NCBI GenBank assembly: GCA_945643635.1
Contig: CALZFC010000035.1
Coordinates: 1,153,501 to 1,217,500 of the forward strand
Length of the DNA stretch: 64,000 nucleotides
Direction of reading: 5' to 3'
Origin: Allodiplogaster sudhausi
Lineage: Eukaryota > Nematoda > Chromadorea > Rhabditida > Diplogasteridae
Position 1 is the first letter of the stretch. Each line of letters begins with the position of its first letter. The notes beneath the pieces were generated by a model. That model ran no database searches and was not told where the DNA came from. It saw only the letters and a list, made by a program, of their open reading frames with translations. The position numbers and the translations under genes are program-made. Shown here in pieces: positions 1 through 10,841 of this stretch.

Positions 1-312
1 TACTAGCCTGTTGTAGCTGCAGCTTTCATTTGCAAAGCACTTAATATGACACGAAGAAGCTGCAGCATTACTGACGATCTGGGGACAGCTGATTGAGCTA
101 ATGAAAACAAAACATCCTTACGTTTGATTTTTCCATGACCTTTGTAAACAATTTCAAAAAAACAGCCTGCTGTTTTAAATATCGATACATTTTCAACTTT
201 TCGTAGTCATTTTTGGAAAGTCGCACATTGATTTCGAACTTGTTTTCTTACCCATTGATAATATCGCGTTTCCCGTTGGAAGAGAAAGAGCAGAAAGTCG
301 TCGTGCTTGGGA
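1..312 (-). CDS. Two candidate exons of an unknown minus-strand gene running off the left edge
   Basis: Read on the minus strand, 252-312 lies between a good acceptor (GATTGCTTCAG) and a strong donor (GG|GTAAGA). Positions 97-1 follow another acceptor (TTCATTAG) and stay open to the window edge; this second stretch reads as Cys-rich residues (motifs SCHIKCF and NESCSYN). I do not recognise a family. The exon borders are convincing but the pieces are short, so this may be chance. Downstream exons, if any, lie outside the window. Confidence 0.25.
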
Positions 313-1880
313 CTGAAGCAATCGACGGTAATCATGTAAGTAATTACCCATGACAGATGTTTATTATTCTTTTTATCGTTGAATAATTTTTGCTGTCACT
401 TTTTGCATGAGCTTAAAGGAGGTCTCTGGCGAATAATTAGCATGTTGTTTTGTAAGCAGGGATCACTTCATGTCGTCGTAAAACTTAGATACTAGAAAGT
501 TTGAGCGATTTTCATCTTATCATTTCGGAATTATAGTCATTAAAGTCTCCAATTTTGCGACGCTCTCTCGGGCCTAAGACAGTCGAGATTGTACAGTAGC
601 GCTACATTATTTTCTGAGGTAATTCAATAAAAGTAGCAGTTTACACCCAATGAATTAGCTTGGCTTCTCCGTGTGTCTATTTTGATTGTAGTAACTCATC
701 GCAAGGAAAAGGAAACAAACGGTACGCGGTGCTCCTGTCGTACATTAACAGCTGAAAACATCGTTTACACGCACTCTGCGAACACAAGTCTTCAGCGCAC
801 AAAGCAGTCAGAACGCAGACCTGAAAGAGAAGTTATGCTTTGCTTTAGGGTTCTTTTATGGATCATCTGTACGTGAAGAAACATAGGGCTAACTGACCAA
901 GAGCAATGGAAGAAGACGAAGGAAGCCGACCATCGCAGAGCGAGGAAGAGGCGTGAAATGACGTTGAAGAGATAAACTCTGGGATTTGTATTTGCTTGTC
1001 CTTTCATTTTCTTATACTTCGAAAGAATCGTAATTTTAAAGTACATGAAGACCTTGTATGATCGCACTTTAACTAATATCTTTGTCTTTAATTAAATGTC
1101 AGGAAATAAGAACTTTTGAAAGCAACGAATTCAATTAATTGTTTTAACATTAGAAAGCGAACAGTCAATAAAAAAAAGATTAGTTACATATGGTGTATTC
1201 ACAGAGCATATTTCCGCTTCCGAATTCTTGATATTGCATCAATATACATACGAATATTGTACGAATGTGGTAAGGCCGAGTAACTCTTTCGGTATCCGAC
1301 TGCTGAGGGGTATCTCACTTAAATTGCGTATACTTTGTATGTACATATGTGTACAAGTCGAGTCAAAAACATTATTCATCACGTTCAACATTAATTTGAG
1401 GGAGTTAGCCGCCATCTGTGGTCAGTCGGCTACTGGAGCAAGGCCCGAGGGTGTTCCAGATGGAACATGGGCCATTCTCTCTGACCTTCTTACTCTGCTG
1501 GCTAACTCACTGGAGCATGTCTTCAAGCTGGACCAATGCTCAGTTTGGTTCCTGTCCTTCCTGGCCGCCTCTTTCTTCCTCTTTCTGTGCCGCTATGTAT
1601 CCATGTCGCGTACTCTATCTTTCTCCCTCTGATCCAAGCGATGACAATTCTCTCGCGTGCCCCGATGCGATGACATCACCCCCCCCCCCCCCCCCCTCAC
1701 CCCTCGGATGTTCACTACCAACAAGGGGCATCACCTCCGCTGCCCCAAGGTAGCAACGACGTTAAGAGAGTGTGAGCAGTGGAAAGGACTGTATCTCCGG
1801 AAGAGCATGTCACTAAAGGAGCTCGTGAGATTCGGTGGGTGAGATGCAATGGGAGTGTACTGCCGCCCCAGCTTCTTCGT
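313..1880. other. No gene recognised
   Basis: AT-rich spacer. Short open frames exist on both strands but none has a domain, good splice borders or a coding bias I trust. A homopolymeric C run lies near 1,679-1,696. Confidence 0.5.
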
Positions 1881-2840
1881 TGAACATGTTCGGATGGGGC
1901 GATGCGATGACAACACCTCCTATGCTCATTTATTCAATTTGTCTCTAGCACGAAAGGCAGACCCATCGTAATCTATCACTGGCTATTCTTCCTCGTCTAC
2001 GATTTCTGCGCGTATTCTCTTCATCCATCTCCCGTTCGAAAAGTGCCGAAACGAGTCAGGCATGGCCATTCCGGATGGCGGTAAGCGATAACTGAGAAAA
2101 GTGGCCTCTCGAAATTGACTGCTGTCTCTCTTTCTCTGCGTGCCGCATAAGAGACTCGCACCTTGATGGCCTCCCTTTCATCTATCTCTTCTCCTTTTTT
2201 TAACCTTCCGCATTCTTGGTCCGGGCCCTTTTCTAAGACATGCCTTCCTCTCTTCCTTCACCGCCGAGTCCATCACAGAATCCGATTCATTTAGTTCCGG
2301 TTGTGCTCGATGGACTCTCCGAGTTGGTGCTATGAATTCATTGTGTTGCTCTTAAAGACTATCTCTATATTATGTGTCTATATTTAAATGGCGTTCTTAA
2401 TGTTAGAGGTGTCAAAAATACTTTTGATAAGTTTTACTCTTCTTGAGTGTTAGCATGATTTATCTGGAATGCCTGTCTCCTTCTCTCTATCTCTCTTTCC
2501 TTTGTCCGTTTCTCTCTCTCTCACCATCAGCTTCTCGCACTCGCCACAATTCTCCAGATCTTTTCTTCAACGAAGCCAAAAGCCGTAACCCACGCCGCTC
2601 TCTATATTCTACAACGACCCCGAACGAGATGTCCGATCCCAACGGTGCGAAGTCACTTATTCTCTTACTTATTTTTAGTGACATCTTGAGATACATATAT
2701 ACATACATATGTATATGCATGCCTATTCATTTAATGATCATACGAAATCGTTTGACCTGAATCATTTCAGGCCATTCAAAAGCCCAATGTTTATCGAGGT
2801 TCTTTCCATTTTTCTTTCAGCATTATATTAAACGCCACTA

Positions 2841-2876
<36 letters not shown>
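2841..2876. repeat. (TC)n microsatellite upstream of GATA finger 1
   Basis: A pure CT/TC dinucleotide run directly upstream of the acceptor of the GATA exon. A similar run precedes finger 3, and a (CA)n run takes its place before finger 2. Confidence 0.9.
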
Positions 2877-2879
<3 letters not shown>

Positions 2880-2913
2880 CCTCGGGAAAGTACGTGTTTG
2901 AGAAGGACGACAG

Positions 2914-3040
2914 TGCGCGAACTGCGGCTCCACGAACACACGTCTCTGGCGTCGGGATGGAGAGGGCCGGGAACTCTGCAACGCCTGCGGCCTCTACCAC
3001 AAGATGAACGGCCACAATCGGCCACTCGAGCGGCCACCTG
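2914..3040 (+). CDS. GATA-type zinc-finger exon 1
   Basis: After a CAG acceptor the frame reads CANC, 17 residues, then CNAC. This is the C-x2-C-x17-C-x2-C pattern of GATA fingers, with the family landmarks LWRRD between the pairs and [12 protein letters not shown] after them. GATA fingers bind (A/T)GATA(A/G); in nematodes small single-finger factors specify endoderm and epidermis. The basic tail after the finger (NRPLERP) is short, and the frame runs on without the compact stop and poly(A) signal seen in copies 2 and 4. No upstream coding exon is certain; a plus reading near 2,590-2,645 (ending MSDPNGAK) is shared with copy 3 and could be one. It may be a gene or a recent pseudogene. Confidence 0.7.
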
Positions 3041-3114
3041 CTAATCGAGGTTGCTATTCGAGGTTCTCTCCATCTTTTATGGCAGTGCAAACACGTGGTG
3101 TTACACACAGCGCA

Positions 3115-3275
3115 AATAGTTCAGAACTATTATCACGCTGCGGATAGTTCGGTTTCATTGTTCACCTTGACCGAACTATCATACCACAGCCGGTGATGAA
3201 CTATTCCGGCCAAGGTGAACTATTGCCAGCTTTTCCGGCAATAGTTCAATTCGGCTTCCTCACTGTTGAACTATT
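3115..3275. repeat. Cluster of AATAGTTC/GAACTATT motifs, locus 1
   Basis: About ten copies of AATAGTTC, GAACTATT or one-base variants occur in both orientations within 160 bp, so the strand can fold on itself in many registers. A related cluster lies at 7,745-7,915. Nature unknown; a foldback or MITE-like element is possible. Confidence 0.6.
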
Positions 3276-3929
3276 CAGAGGATTTTTAACATTCGAATGA
3301 CATTTTCCCCACCAATCCCCTTCCATTCTTCTTTTGTATCTTCAACACATTCCCCCTCTCTTCCTGTTCCCTCTCTCTTTCTCGCGCTCTCTCTCTCCTC
3401 TCCCTCTCTACGACTCCCCTTCTCATCCCTTTCCGCCTGCCTCTCTCTCGCTCTAATTTACTTACCCATCTTCTTGTCTCTTCCCTGAACATCTACCGCT
3501 TAAGGTGTTGGCTGCTGTTATGAGTCATGCAAGCATCGGGCTGCTACAAGAGTTTATTTGTTAAAAATTTTTTTTATCACCTCGCCGCATCCAAGTAAAC
3601 AACAATCTTCTCTATTTTGACATAAAATCAAACAAAAACAACTCAGCTCGGCAATTACACTAACAATTAGGGAGTAATCGATGCTAAACTACTATAGAAG
3701 TGATGGCAAGATGTTTAGGCGAGTAAGGTCTGCATGAGACTGAGCTTGGAGTCTAGCAATTGTGATGGAATGGGCATATACATGGTGGGTCAAGGCGTAC
3801 ATTGGGAATTATTTTTATTTTTAGTTGGGCTGTAAGTAAACTGAGCATATTCAGAACCTAAAAACTACGGTCCATCTAAACATAATACGTGCCTTTACTC
3901 CTACCGTAGTAAGATCAGAACTAAATTTT

Positions 3930-5165
3930 AAATTAATTATTCTTGGTAGGAATTTGTGGGTACATCAGCTTCCACAGGCAACTTCCACACTCCACTATTG
4001 CCCGGGATTGCATTTGACCCAACATAACATGAAACCAGTAGATTTGACAAACCCGCACAATCAACGAGGGCCGGTAATTAGACAGCGTCGGCAGCGGAGA
4101 TGATTTCAAGAGCGCACTATGATGACATCCTGGTGAGTGCAGTTGAATGCCATCTTCAGCTTGTCGACCATCTCGTCTGTAGAAAACATGCTTATCCACA
4201 GGCCTCTATTATAAGGAAATATTCGTTCTAAAGGGGAGAACTGGATGAGGCTCTTCTTTGATAATGGTCGCAGCAAATAGACTTATAAGAATGAACATAC
4301 CGACATTCTTGGAAGCACGCTCTGTGCACGGAAGTCACGCGAGAACTTGGCTCGGAGGTGGCGCACTCCTCCAATCAATATCATATACTTATTGGCCAAC
4401 AGAAACTCGGAAGTGAGCAATTATTTTTAATTAGAATCATCGGTATTTCGGAAAGGTGTTTCTTACGATAAGACTAAAATATCTGTTCTAAAACAGTCTT
4501 GTTTGATAGAATGAAAAAAGTGATTCTGCGGTTGAGTTTCCATCGAGAGAGAAAAGAGAGATAGAGAATGGATACCTTAATGGCATAGTAGATGATGAGC
4601 TGAGCGAGAGAAAACCCCCGAGTAGCTCTGCAGAACATCATCGTCCACGAAATCGGGTGCCTTCAATCTATTCAATACTTTAAATTGATAGAACCCTCAT
4701 CAACTCCTGCACTGCTCCAGTGGCGTGGTCAGGTTTAAAATACTTATTCCTACCATTCTTACCATTATGGTTAGACTGTTCTCAATTAAAATTCCTTGCT
4801 AAATTTGAAATAATTTAAATATTTTTCGTATTGGCGAAAAAATCTGGTTTTTTTTTGTAGGAAATAAAAGAAGTTTTGAGGAAAAATAAAGGAAGAAGGC
4901 AATAATATAAGTTAAAAAATATATAAGGGAAGTAAACAAGAATGAAATGGAACTTTTAAGAATCCTGCTTCAAGTGTTAGCAACTTTTCCCATCAAATGA
5001 ACCCTGACCTTGATGCCGGCCGTTCCTGTGAAACTACACGGCATTCGAATGGATCCAGCGCCGTCTCCGCCAGTGCCGAGGATGCTTCCGCTGACGGCAA
5101 AAATCGCCGCTTCGCCGCCAGAAGATTAGCCCGTTGTTCGGCTTGCGTCCAGCGGATTCATCGTC
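3930..5165 (-). pseudogene. Amidase-signature (fatty-acid amide hydrolase-like) pseudogene, 3' part
   Basis: On the minus strand, 5,165-4,995 reads RTTG-stop-SSGGEAAI, then GSILGTGGDGAGSIRMPC and FTGTAGIKV. This is the amidase signature (normally GGSSGGEAALI...GGSIRIPA...GFKPT), which carries the nucleophilic serine of the Ser-Ser-Lys triad. A TAA replaces the second glycine of the GGSSGG loop. Further down the same strand are pieces in the expected order for FAAH: DFVDDDVL near 4,650; LIIYYAIK bounded by splice-like sites near 4,590; EMVDKLKMAFN near 4,150; and a tail (IPGNSGVWKLPVEADVP) ending at a stop near 3,935. Another stop (TGA) follows IIVRS. The N-terminal half with the catalytic lysine is not found. 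The two stops and missing half make this a pseudogene; the FAAH subtype is inferred from the C-terminal pieces, which are weaker than the signature match. Confidence 0.6.
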
Positions 5166-5169
5166 CAGC

Positions 5170-6180
5170 CTTAGAGAGATAGCTTACAATTATTAGCAAC
5201 GGAAAACTTAGTAAGTACAAGTTCGCTATCCCATGCCTAACACCTTCGAGCTCCAAAGAGAAGACACCCATTTGATGAGCTGTGACATATCGATTTCGCG
5301 CTGTGAAAGAGTGATGAATATCATTCCCACGTATGCATAATAAATAAGGGCAGTCATGACCTTCATCGAAGCTTCTAATGACCCGTTACTTGCTTAATAG
5401 CTTCGGTGAGTACCAATCCAAAAAAAAAATTTGTAGAAGGCCATCAAACAGGCTATTTTAGCATCTAAGCATTTCTTTTTCAGTCATTTACAAATACATT
5501 CTATTTCACCACGTGCGGATATAATTCATACCGTAAATAAAGATTAGAAATATCTTACATTTTGAAGAAAATGAAAGCTCAAGAATAGAATATCCGAAGA
5601 AAAGGAGAAAGATTAAAAACAAATAGAATTCTCAAATACATTTAAAAGAAGTATGAAAAGTAAAGCAGATTGAACATTCACGGAGATACGCAGTCCATTT
5701 TACTATGCTCATTAAACGTGCGCAATGCACAGTTGAATGTAACAATGGGAAATACGAAGGAATGAGAATGAAAAAGAGAATAACCTTGAGCAAAGATGAC
5801 ATCGGCCGAGCCGACGGAATGCAACGCGGCTCGCTGCAGACTGAGACGGCTGACGCAGCCTCTCAGATGGAGCCGAGAACATATTCTAAAGGAAATAGAA
5901 CAGTTCAGTTCTAGATATATCTTACAAAAGTCTAAAATCAAAGCAAATATGAAAAAAAAAACAATCCAAGAAAGCAACACTCAGTCGCAGTTATCTCTTT
6001 GACCCGGCAAACGCGCCAAGAAAATGCGGCTGCGCATCAACTCAAATGCATTGCGCGATACTCAGGCTGACAATGTGTGTTCGGCTTTCATACGAGTGTT
6101 TTCTTCTTTCGTTCTTTCTTTTTTTGATATTTCGTTGTTCCCCTTAATAAAAAACTTTTTAAATGTAATGGTTCAATGTT
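5170..6180. other. No gene recognised
   Basis: AT-rich DNA. A GC-rich island at 5,800-5,885 is open on both strands for 60-100 codons but has no recognisable motif and poor splice borders. Confidence 0.4.
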
Positions 6181-6189
6181 ATTGATGTC

Positions 6190-7482
6190 TTAAGCTACTT
6201 TTAGTGGCCACATTGCGGAAGTCGGAGAGCGCCTCCGCCGGCGCCACGGGACGCTAGGACCAACATCTGGGGTCTGTTTGTGATTGATTCTTTTGGTTTT
6301 TATTCTTCTTTTTTTTGCTAATTAATTTATACTGTTCGGGGCTATGCACCTGATCTCTCGAATTATTGCACCTTTTCCGCTTTTTATGAGCTAATATAAC
6401 ACTTGCGCTTGATAGAAATACTCTTTGATAAGGCAATTTTTTGTTTCTACGTGAAGTCCGCGCGGACCATGACGCTTGATGAGTCGGCCTACTCGACGGT
6501 GGCCGCCGAGAGGGCATCTCGGCAACGAGCAGTGACTCGTCTTCGCAGGTTTGTCTTGTGTAACTTATACCTTGCAGAGCCAATCGTACTCGCAACAATG
6601 CGCTGCTCTTTTGCATATTCTAGAACATGAGTTAAGCGCTATAATGATGCATTACTAATCTTTAATTTTTTTACTTTCAAAGACATATTAATGTATAAAT
6701 GCAAAACTTTTGTTTTCTTTTTTCAAGATCGGATGACTTAGTGTTGTCAAAACGCTTTAGAATATTGTTTGATCGATTATAATTTTGGGTTTTCGATGGG
6801 AGGCGATAAAAACGCTTTCAGCTGTTTGCATGTGATTGAAGCATTACTTGGATTCAATAATGTAAGAAGGGATACGATTCTTTCGAGGTTAAGGATGTGA
6901 ATTCGTGTGATTTGTTTAACTAATTGAATTGGAGCGGGGTTATCTAATGTGCTTTTGGGTTATGAAAATAATTTGGATGCTTTTTTTTATTAATTGAAAT
7001 ATATTTTACTTTGTAGTTGCGGTCGGAGAACTCGGCCGCCGGCGCCAGCGATCGCGAGGTGCGACTCCATCAAAGGTTTATCTTTTTTTTTATAAAGACA
7101 TGCAAAGCCTTTATCTTTTAAATGGTTATCTTAAGTTCATTTTTATTCTTATAATTAATCTTTCTCGTACATCCCTTAAAGTATTCCGCCGATGCAAGTG
7201 TGATAATCTTGGCTTGTGTTCCAGCCGATGTTGTAAGTAGGGGGATTGATGAGTGAAGTGATATACCATGTTACTGGGTAGAGTTTCTTTACTTCCTTCG
7301 CTGTCATTGCTTTCTTCCATCCTAACCTTTCGTACTATTGCAGTTTCGTGACGTCTCCGGGTTCCTCTCCGAGACGCCCTTCGTCATCTCTCTCCCGTCT
7401 TCTACATCCTCAACGGCAACTGCTCCCCGGCGTCCATTCCTTCTCCACCACCACCACCACCCCTCGACTGCTCCCCCACATT
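6190..7482 (+). CDS. Candidate terminal exons of an unknown gene
   Basis: Three GC-rich islands sit in AT-rich DNA. One at about 7,018-7,059 reads LRSENSAAGASDRE between an acceptor (CTTTGTAG) and a donor (GAG|GTGCGA). The next runs from an acceptor (TTGCAG) at 7,345 to TGA at 7,482, in the same phase 0, and reads FRDVSGFLSETPFVISLP followed by a Ser/Thr/Pro/His-rich tail. An island at 6,455-6,550 (SARTMTLDESAYSTVAAERA) ends in CAG|GTTTGT but its phase does not join well. Islands at 6,200 and 7,018 share the core TTGCGG...TCGGAGA...CCGCCGGCGCCA, so they may be duplicated exons. The minus strand is also open there. Low-complexity tail and short exons keep confidence low. Confidence 0.3.
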
Positions 7483-7744
7483 GAATAGTTGTGTGGCCCC
7501 ATATTGTTTGTTGCATACCGTGTTTTTTTGTACATTGGTTGTGAAAGTGATAAATACTGCTAAAATTAAATTGGCAGTGTGTTTAGCGCATTTTATCGTC
7601 TTGAATGAATGAAAGAAGGATGGAGGGGGCAGCAGAGAAGGGTGGGTGAAAGGAGGGAGCATTGTAAAGCAGGAGGGTAGCAGAGAAGGAGGATGGGGGG
7701 GGGGGAGCGAGGGGGGCCCGCTGTCAGGGTGGGGTGCCGGGTGA

Positions 7745-7915
7745 CCGTAATAGTTCGGCCATGCCGAGCTATCTCGGAATACTATTTAGTTCCTATTAGA
7801 TGAGCTATCGATAGAAGCATGAGGGTGAACTATTTAGCTCCGGCGCCAATCGGAAACAATATAGTTCTGCTTGATAGTTCGGCCTTGCTATACTATCTGT
7901 GTATAGTAACTACGG
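7745..7915. repeat. Cluster of AATAGTTC/GAACTATT motifs, locus 2
   Basis: Contains ATAGTTCGGCC twice, GGTGAACTATTTAG, and further TAGTTC/GAACTA words in both orientations. It resembles the cluster at 3,115-3,275. Between it and the GATA finger at 8,318 the DNA is AT-rich without genes. Confidence 0.55.
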
Positions 7916-8238
7916 GAAAATACACAATAGCGGGAATATAAAATTTATAAAGACGTCACTATTTTCGCATTTAACTGAGCGCAATAATGTGTTTTTACTC
8001 GTTTTTCTATATAAAGTTTTAGCAAGAACAAAATAACATCAAAATAGTCAACCAGCATTGATATCTAGCTTTGAAAAAAAACACGCATTTCGAAATACAT
8101 TTTGAAACAAGCGTCGCATGTACATCCGCTCTTACCGTATATATTAGAATAATCTAATGGACTTCCATTTGAGATATTTGCACATTTGAACTCATATTAC
8201 TTCATTTTATGTGATCTCCCTCTTTTAAGCATTATACT

Positions 8239-8240
<2 letters not shown>

Positions 8241-8277
<37 letters not shown>
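8241..8277. repeat. (CA)n microsatellite
   Basis: Pure CA repeat immediately upstream of GATA finger 2. It takes the place of the TC repeat found before fingers 1 and 3. Confidence 0.95.
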
Positions 8278-8281
<4 letters not shown>

Positions 8282-8317
8282 GTTTCGTCTGGAAAGTACC
8301 TTTTTTAAGGACTTCGA

Positions 8318-8449
8318 TGTGCGAACTGCGGCTCCACGAACACACCTCTCTGGCGTCGGGATGGAGAGGGCCGGGAACTCTGCAACGCCTGCGGCCTCTA
8401 CCGCAAGATGAACGGCCACAATCGGCCACTCGAGAGGCCAACTGTCTGA
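8318..8449 (+). CDS. GATA-type zinc-finger last exon 2
   Basis: The 43-residue frame begins [15 protein letters not shown], completes the C-x2-C-x17-C-x2-C finger with [12 protein letters not shown], and ends [12 protein letters not shown]. An AATAAA-type poly(A) signal (TTCAATAAAGC) follows about 20 bp after the stop and is shared almost exactly with copy 4. Such a compact 3' end suggests a real transcribed gene. However, the acceptor CAG seen before the other copies is replaced here by CGA (TTCGATGT), so splicing into this exon may be lost. All four zinc-binding cysteines are present. The upstream exons are not identified. Confidence 0.7.
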   Translation, partial: CANCGSTNTPLWRRDGEGRELCNACGLYRKMNGHNRPLERPTV

Positions 8450-8664
8450 CCTGAGCAATGTACCCGTTCAATAAAGCTATTGTTGTGTCTGTCAGAGAAA
8501 TCTTTTCCATTTCGTGACATCCACAAAATGTGTTCTTTTTTTTACTTTACCTCTCTTGCCCGCCATGTGCTCTTGCTAGAGTATATTGCCTCGTCGCAGC
8601 AGGCATGGGTGGTCCGATGATGAAGGGCGAATGGGTCAGTAATGGGAGTGTACTGTTGCGGCAG

Positions 8665-9775
8665 CCTCCTTGTACGGATAGGGCGACGCGATGACAACAC
8701 CCCCTGATATTTTTTTCTATTTTTTTTCCAGCACGATAGACAAACCATCGTAATATATTACTGGACATTCATCGTCGTCTCCGATTTCTGCGCATATTCT
8801 CCTCATCCATCTCTGGTCTGAAAAGTGCGAAAGAGTCAGGCATGGCCATTCCGGATGGCGGTAAGGGATAACTGAGAAACGTAGTGGGCCTCTCGAAATT
8901 GACTGTTTACTCTCTTTCTCTGCGTGCCGCAGAAGTGACTCGCACCTTATGTTAATGTCCTCACCTGCATCTTTCTCTTCTCTTTTTTTGCCTTCTGCTT
9001 TCCTGCCCCGGGCCCTTTTCGAAGACACGCCTTCCTCTCTTCCTTGACCGCCGAGTCGATCTCACTCACAATCAGAATCAGTTCCTTCCATTCGTGCGCG
9101 GTAGACTCTCCGAGTTCTTGCCAGGAATTCAATTGTTTTTGAAAACCATATCTACATTCGGTGTCTATATTTAAATGGCGTTCTTAATAATAGAGGCGTC
9201 AAATAAACTTCTCATAAGTTTTACTCTTCTTGATTGTTAGCATGAATTTCTGTCTATTTTTCTCTTTCTCTTTTTCATTTATCTGTTTCTCTCTCTCAGC
9301 TTCTCTCATTCGCCATCCTTTTTCTTCTACGAAGCCTGCGAATCTCTACTACGCCGAGAACAAGATGACCGATTCCAACGGTGCGAAGTGCCTCTTTCTC
9401 ATAGCTCTTTATTGTGATATCTTAAAATATGAATATACATGTCTACTCATTTAAAGATCGTCGTTTAATATGAAACCTATCAGGCCATGCAAAAGTCCAA
9501 TGTAAATCGAGTTTCTTTCCATCTTTCTTTCAGCATTATATTAAACCCATTCTCTCTCTCTCTCTCTCTCTCTGCTTCCTCGGGAAATAACATGTTTGAG
9601 ATGGACGTCAGTGTGCGAACTGCAGCACCACGAACACATGTCTCTGGCGTCAGGATAGACATTGCCGGGAACTTTGCAACGCCTGCGGCCTCTACCACAA
9701 GATGAACGATCGGCCACTCGAGAGGCGTCCAGCGGGCAGTGGTGCGCGGAAAACGTCCAATGCCAATCGTGATTC
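8665..9775. repeat. Segmental duplication, copy B (paired with 1,880-3,040)
   Basis: Second copy of the block described at 1,880-3,040. In this copy the minus-strand readings remain open: one contains RWMRRICAEIGDDDECPV (about 8,745-8,840) and another starts MNSWQELGESTAHEWKEL (9,132 downward). These may be remnants of a minus-strand gene that was duplicated together with the GATA exon. I do not recognise the protein. Confidence 0.8.
9612..9765 (+). pseudogene. GATA-type zinc-finger exon 3, diverged
   Basis: After a GTCAG acceptor the frame reads CANC, 17 residues, [11 protein letters not shown], so all four zinc ligands remain. The loop is altered ([12 protein letters not shown] in place of [12 protein letters not shown]) and three residues (GHN) are missing from the basic tail. 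The frame continues without an early stop into TC-rich DNA. Loss of the conserved loop arginine and glycines suggests relaxed constraint, so I call it a likely pseudogene, though a diverged active finger is possible. Confidence 0.5.
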
Positions 9776-10046
9776 TTTCCATCTTTCTTTCTGCATTATA
9801 CTAAACACACGCGCACTCTCTCTCTCTCTATCTCTGTTTCCTTTGGAAAGTACCTTTTGAGAATTGCAAGAGCTTGCTATCTTTCAGTATAAGTCGATTT
9901 TTCACTTGGGTCTTAGCTTTCGATGCTCGGAGAGAGGGGGGGGGCTGGCGTCTTAGCTTTCCATTAATGAATGGTAGAATGCTTTATTATACAAGTGCAT
10001 CTATGTATATTGCATGAACCCACCCCCTTTTTGAGAAGGACGTCAG

Positions 10047-10178
10047 TGTGCGAACTGCGACTCCGTGAACATCACTCTCTGGCGACGTGATGGACAGGGC
10101 CGGGACATCTGCAACGCCTGCAGCCTCTACTACAAGCTGCAGAACACAAATCGGCCACTCACGAGGCCAGCTGTCTGA
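10047..10178 (+). CDS. GATA-type zinc-finger last exon 4
   Basis: A 43-residue frame after a GTCAG acceptor. CANC, 17 residues, CNAC gives an intact finger (loop reads NITLWRRDGQGRD), followed by SLYYKLQNTNRPLTRPAV and TGA. The canonical CGLY is CSLY here. The stop is followed at about 10,196 by TCAATAAAGCTATTGTTGTG, the same 3' end as copy 2. This is the most divergent but structurally complete copy. With fingers 1-3 it forms a tandem family, presumably made by the segmental duplication of this region. Confidence 0.65.
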   Translation, partial: CANCDSVNITLWRRDGQGRDICNACSLYYKLQNTNRPLTRPAV

Positions 10179-10179
10179 G

Positions 10180-10841
10180 CAAGCAATTTACCCCATCAAT
10201 AAAGCTATTGTTGTGTCTTTCCGAGTGAGGGCCATGGGACATAATTTGTGTGAAGGGGCGGGAGAGAGAGACTAGTTTATTAGAGATCGCAGGACGACCG
10301 CCGCTTTAGGAGAAGAACACAGAGGGAATTGAAGTGAGCTCACCGGTTACACACTACAATGTAATATGTACTATTGCAAAAAATTTACATAGTACCGACA
10401 CGTGTCGATATTCACTATCTACTTAACAGCTATCAATCGATAAGCTGGCAATTCAAGTCTTTGTTAGTCTCTCTTATCTACCTGTGGTAGTTTTTTTATC
10501 TCGTTTTCATTAGAAAACGGAACATTCTCTACATCATAGTTTACTTTCTGATTGGTTGCCAGTCAAGAGTCACTTCAAGCTACGTGATATTCTGAGAAAG
10601 TAGAAGTATTCTCGACGAGTCTACTAAAGTGACAGAAGCAGTTGAATAAAAATACCGAAACCAACAAAACAGATCGCAACATTTGATATTAACATTCGCC
10701 CTGAACTTTTGATACCGACGAATTTGACAAATGTTAACATCAGAAGGCTAATTAATTATATACTTTCCTCGCCAGTTCTGGAATGCAATTGTTTTAATGC
10801 AAGAAGATATTAATGATTTCTTATATATATTTTTTACGGCT
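10180..10841. other. Intergenic, no gene recognised
   Basis: AT-rich spacer between the 3' end of the last GATA exon (+) and the 3' end of the srd gene (-); the two genes converge here. Confidence 0.5.

Larger units (their letters stand above)
1880..3040. repeat. Segmental duplication, copy A (paired with 8,665-9,775)
   Basis: This block matches 8,665-9,775 nearly base for base in several stretches. Examples are GCGATGACAACACC, CAGGCATGGCCATTCCGGAT (2,059 versus 8,839), TTAAATGGCGTTCTTAAT (2,385 versus 9,170) and AACGGTGCGAAGT (2,640 versus 9,378), and it ends in a GATA finger in both copies. The offset falls from about 6.78 kb to 6.71 kb because of small indels. Within the block, a minus-strand reading is conserved between copies (motif RWM[KR]RI.AEI) but carries a stop in copy A, so it may be a decayed exon. 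Confidence 0.8.
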
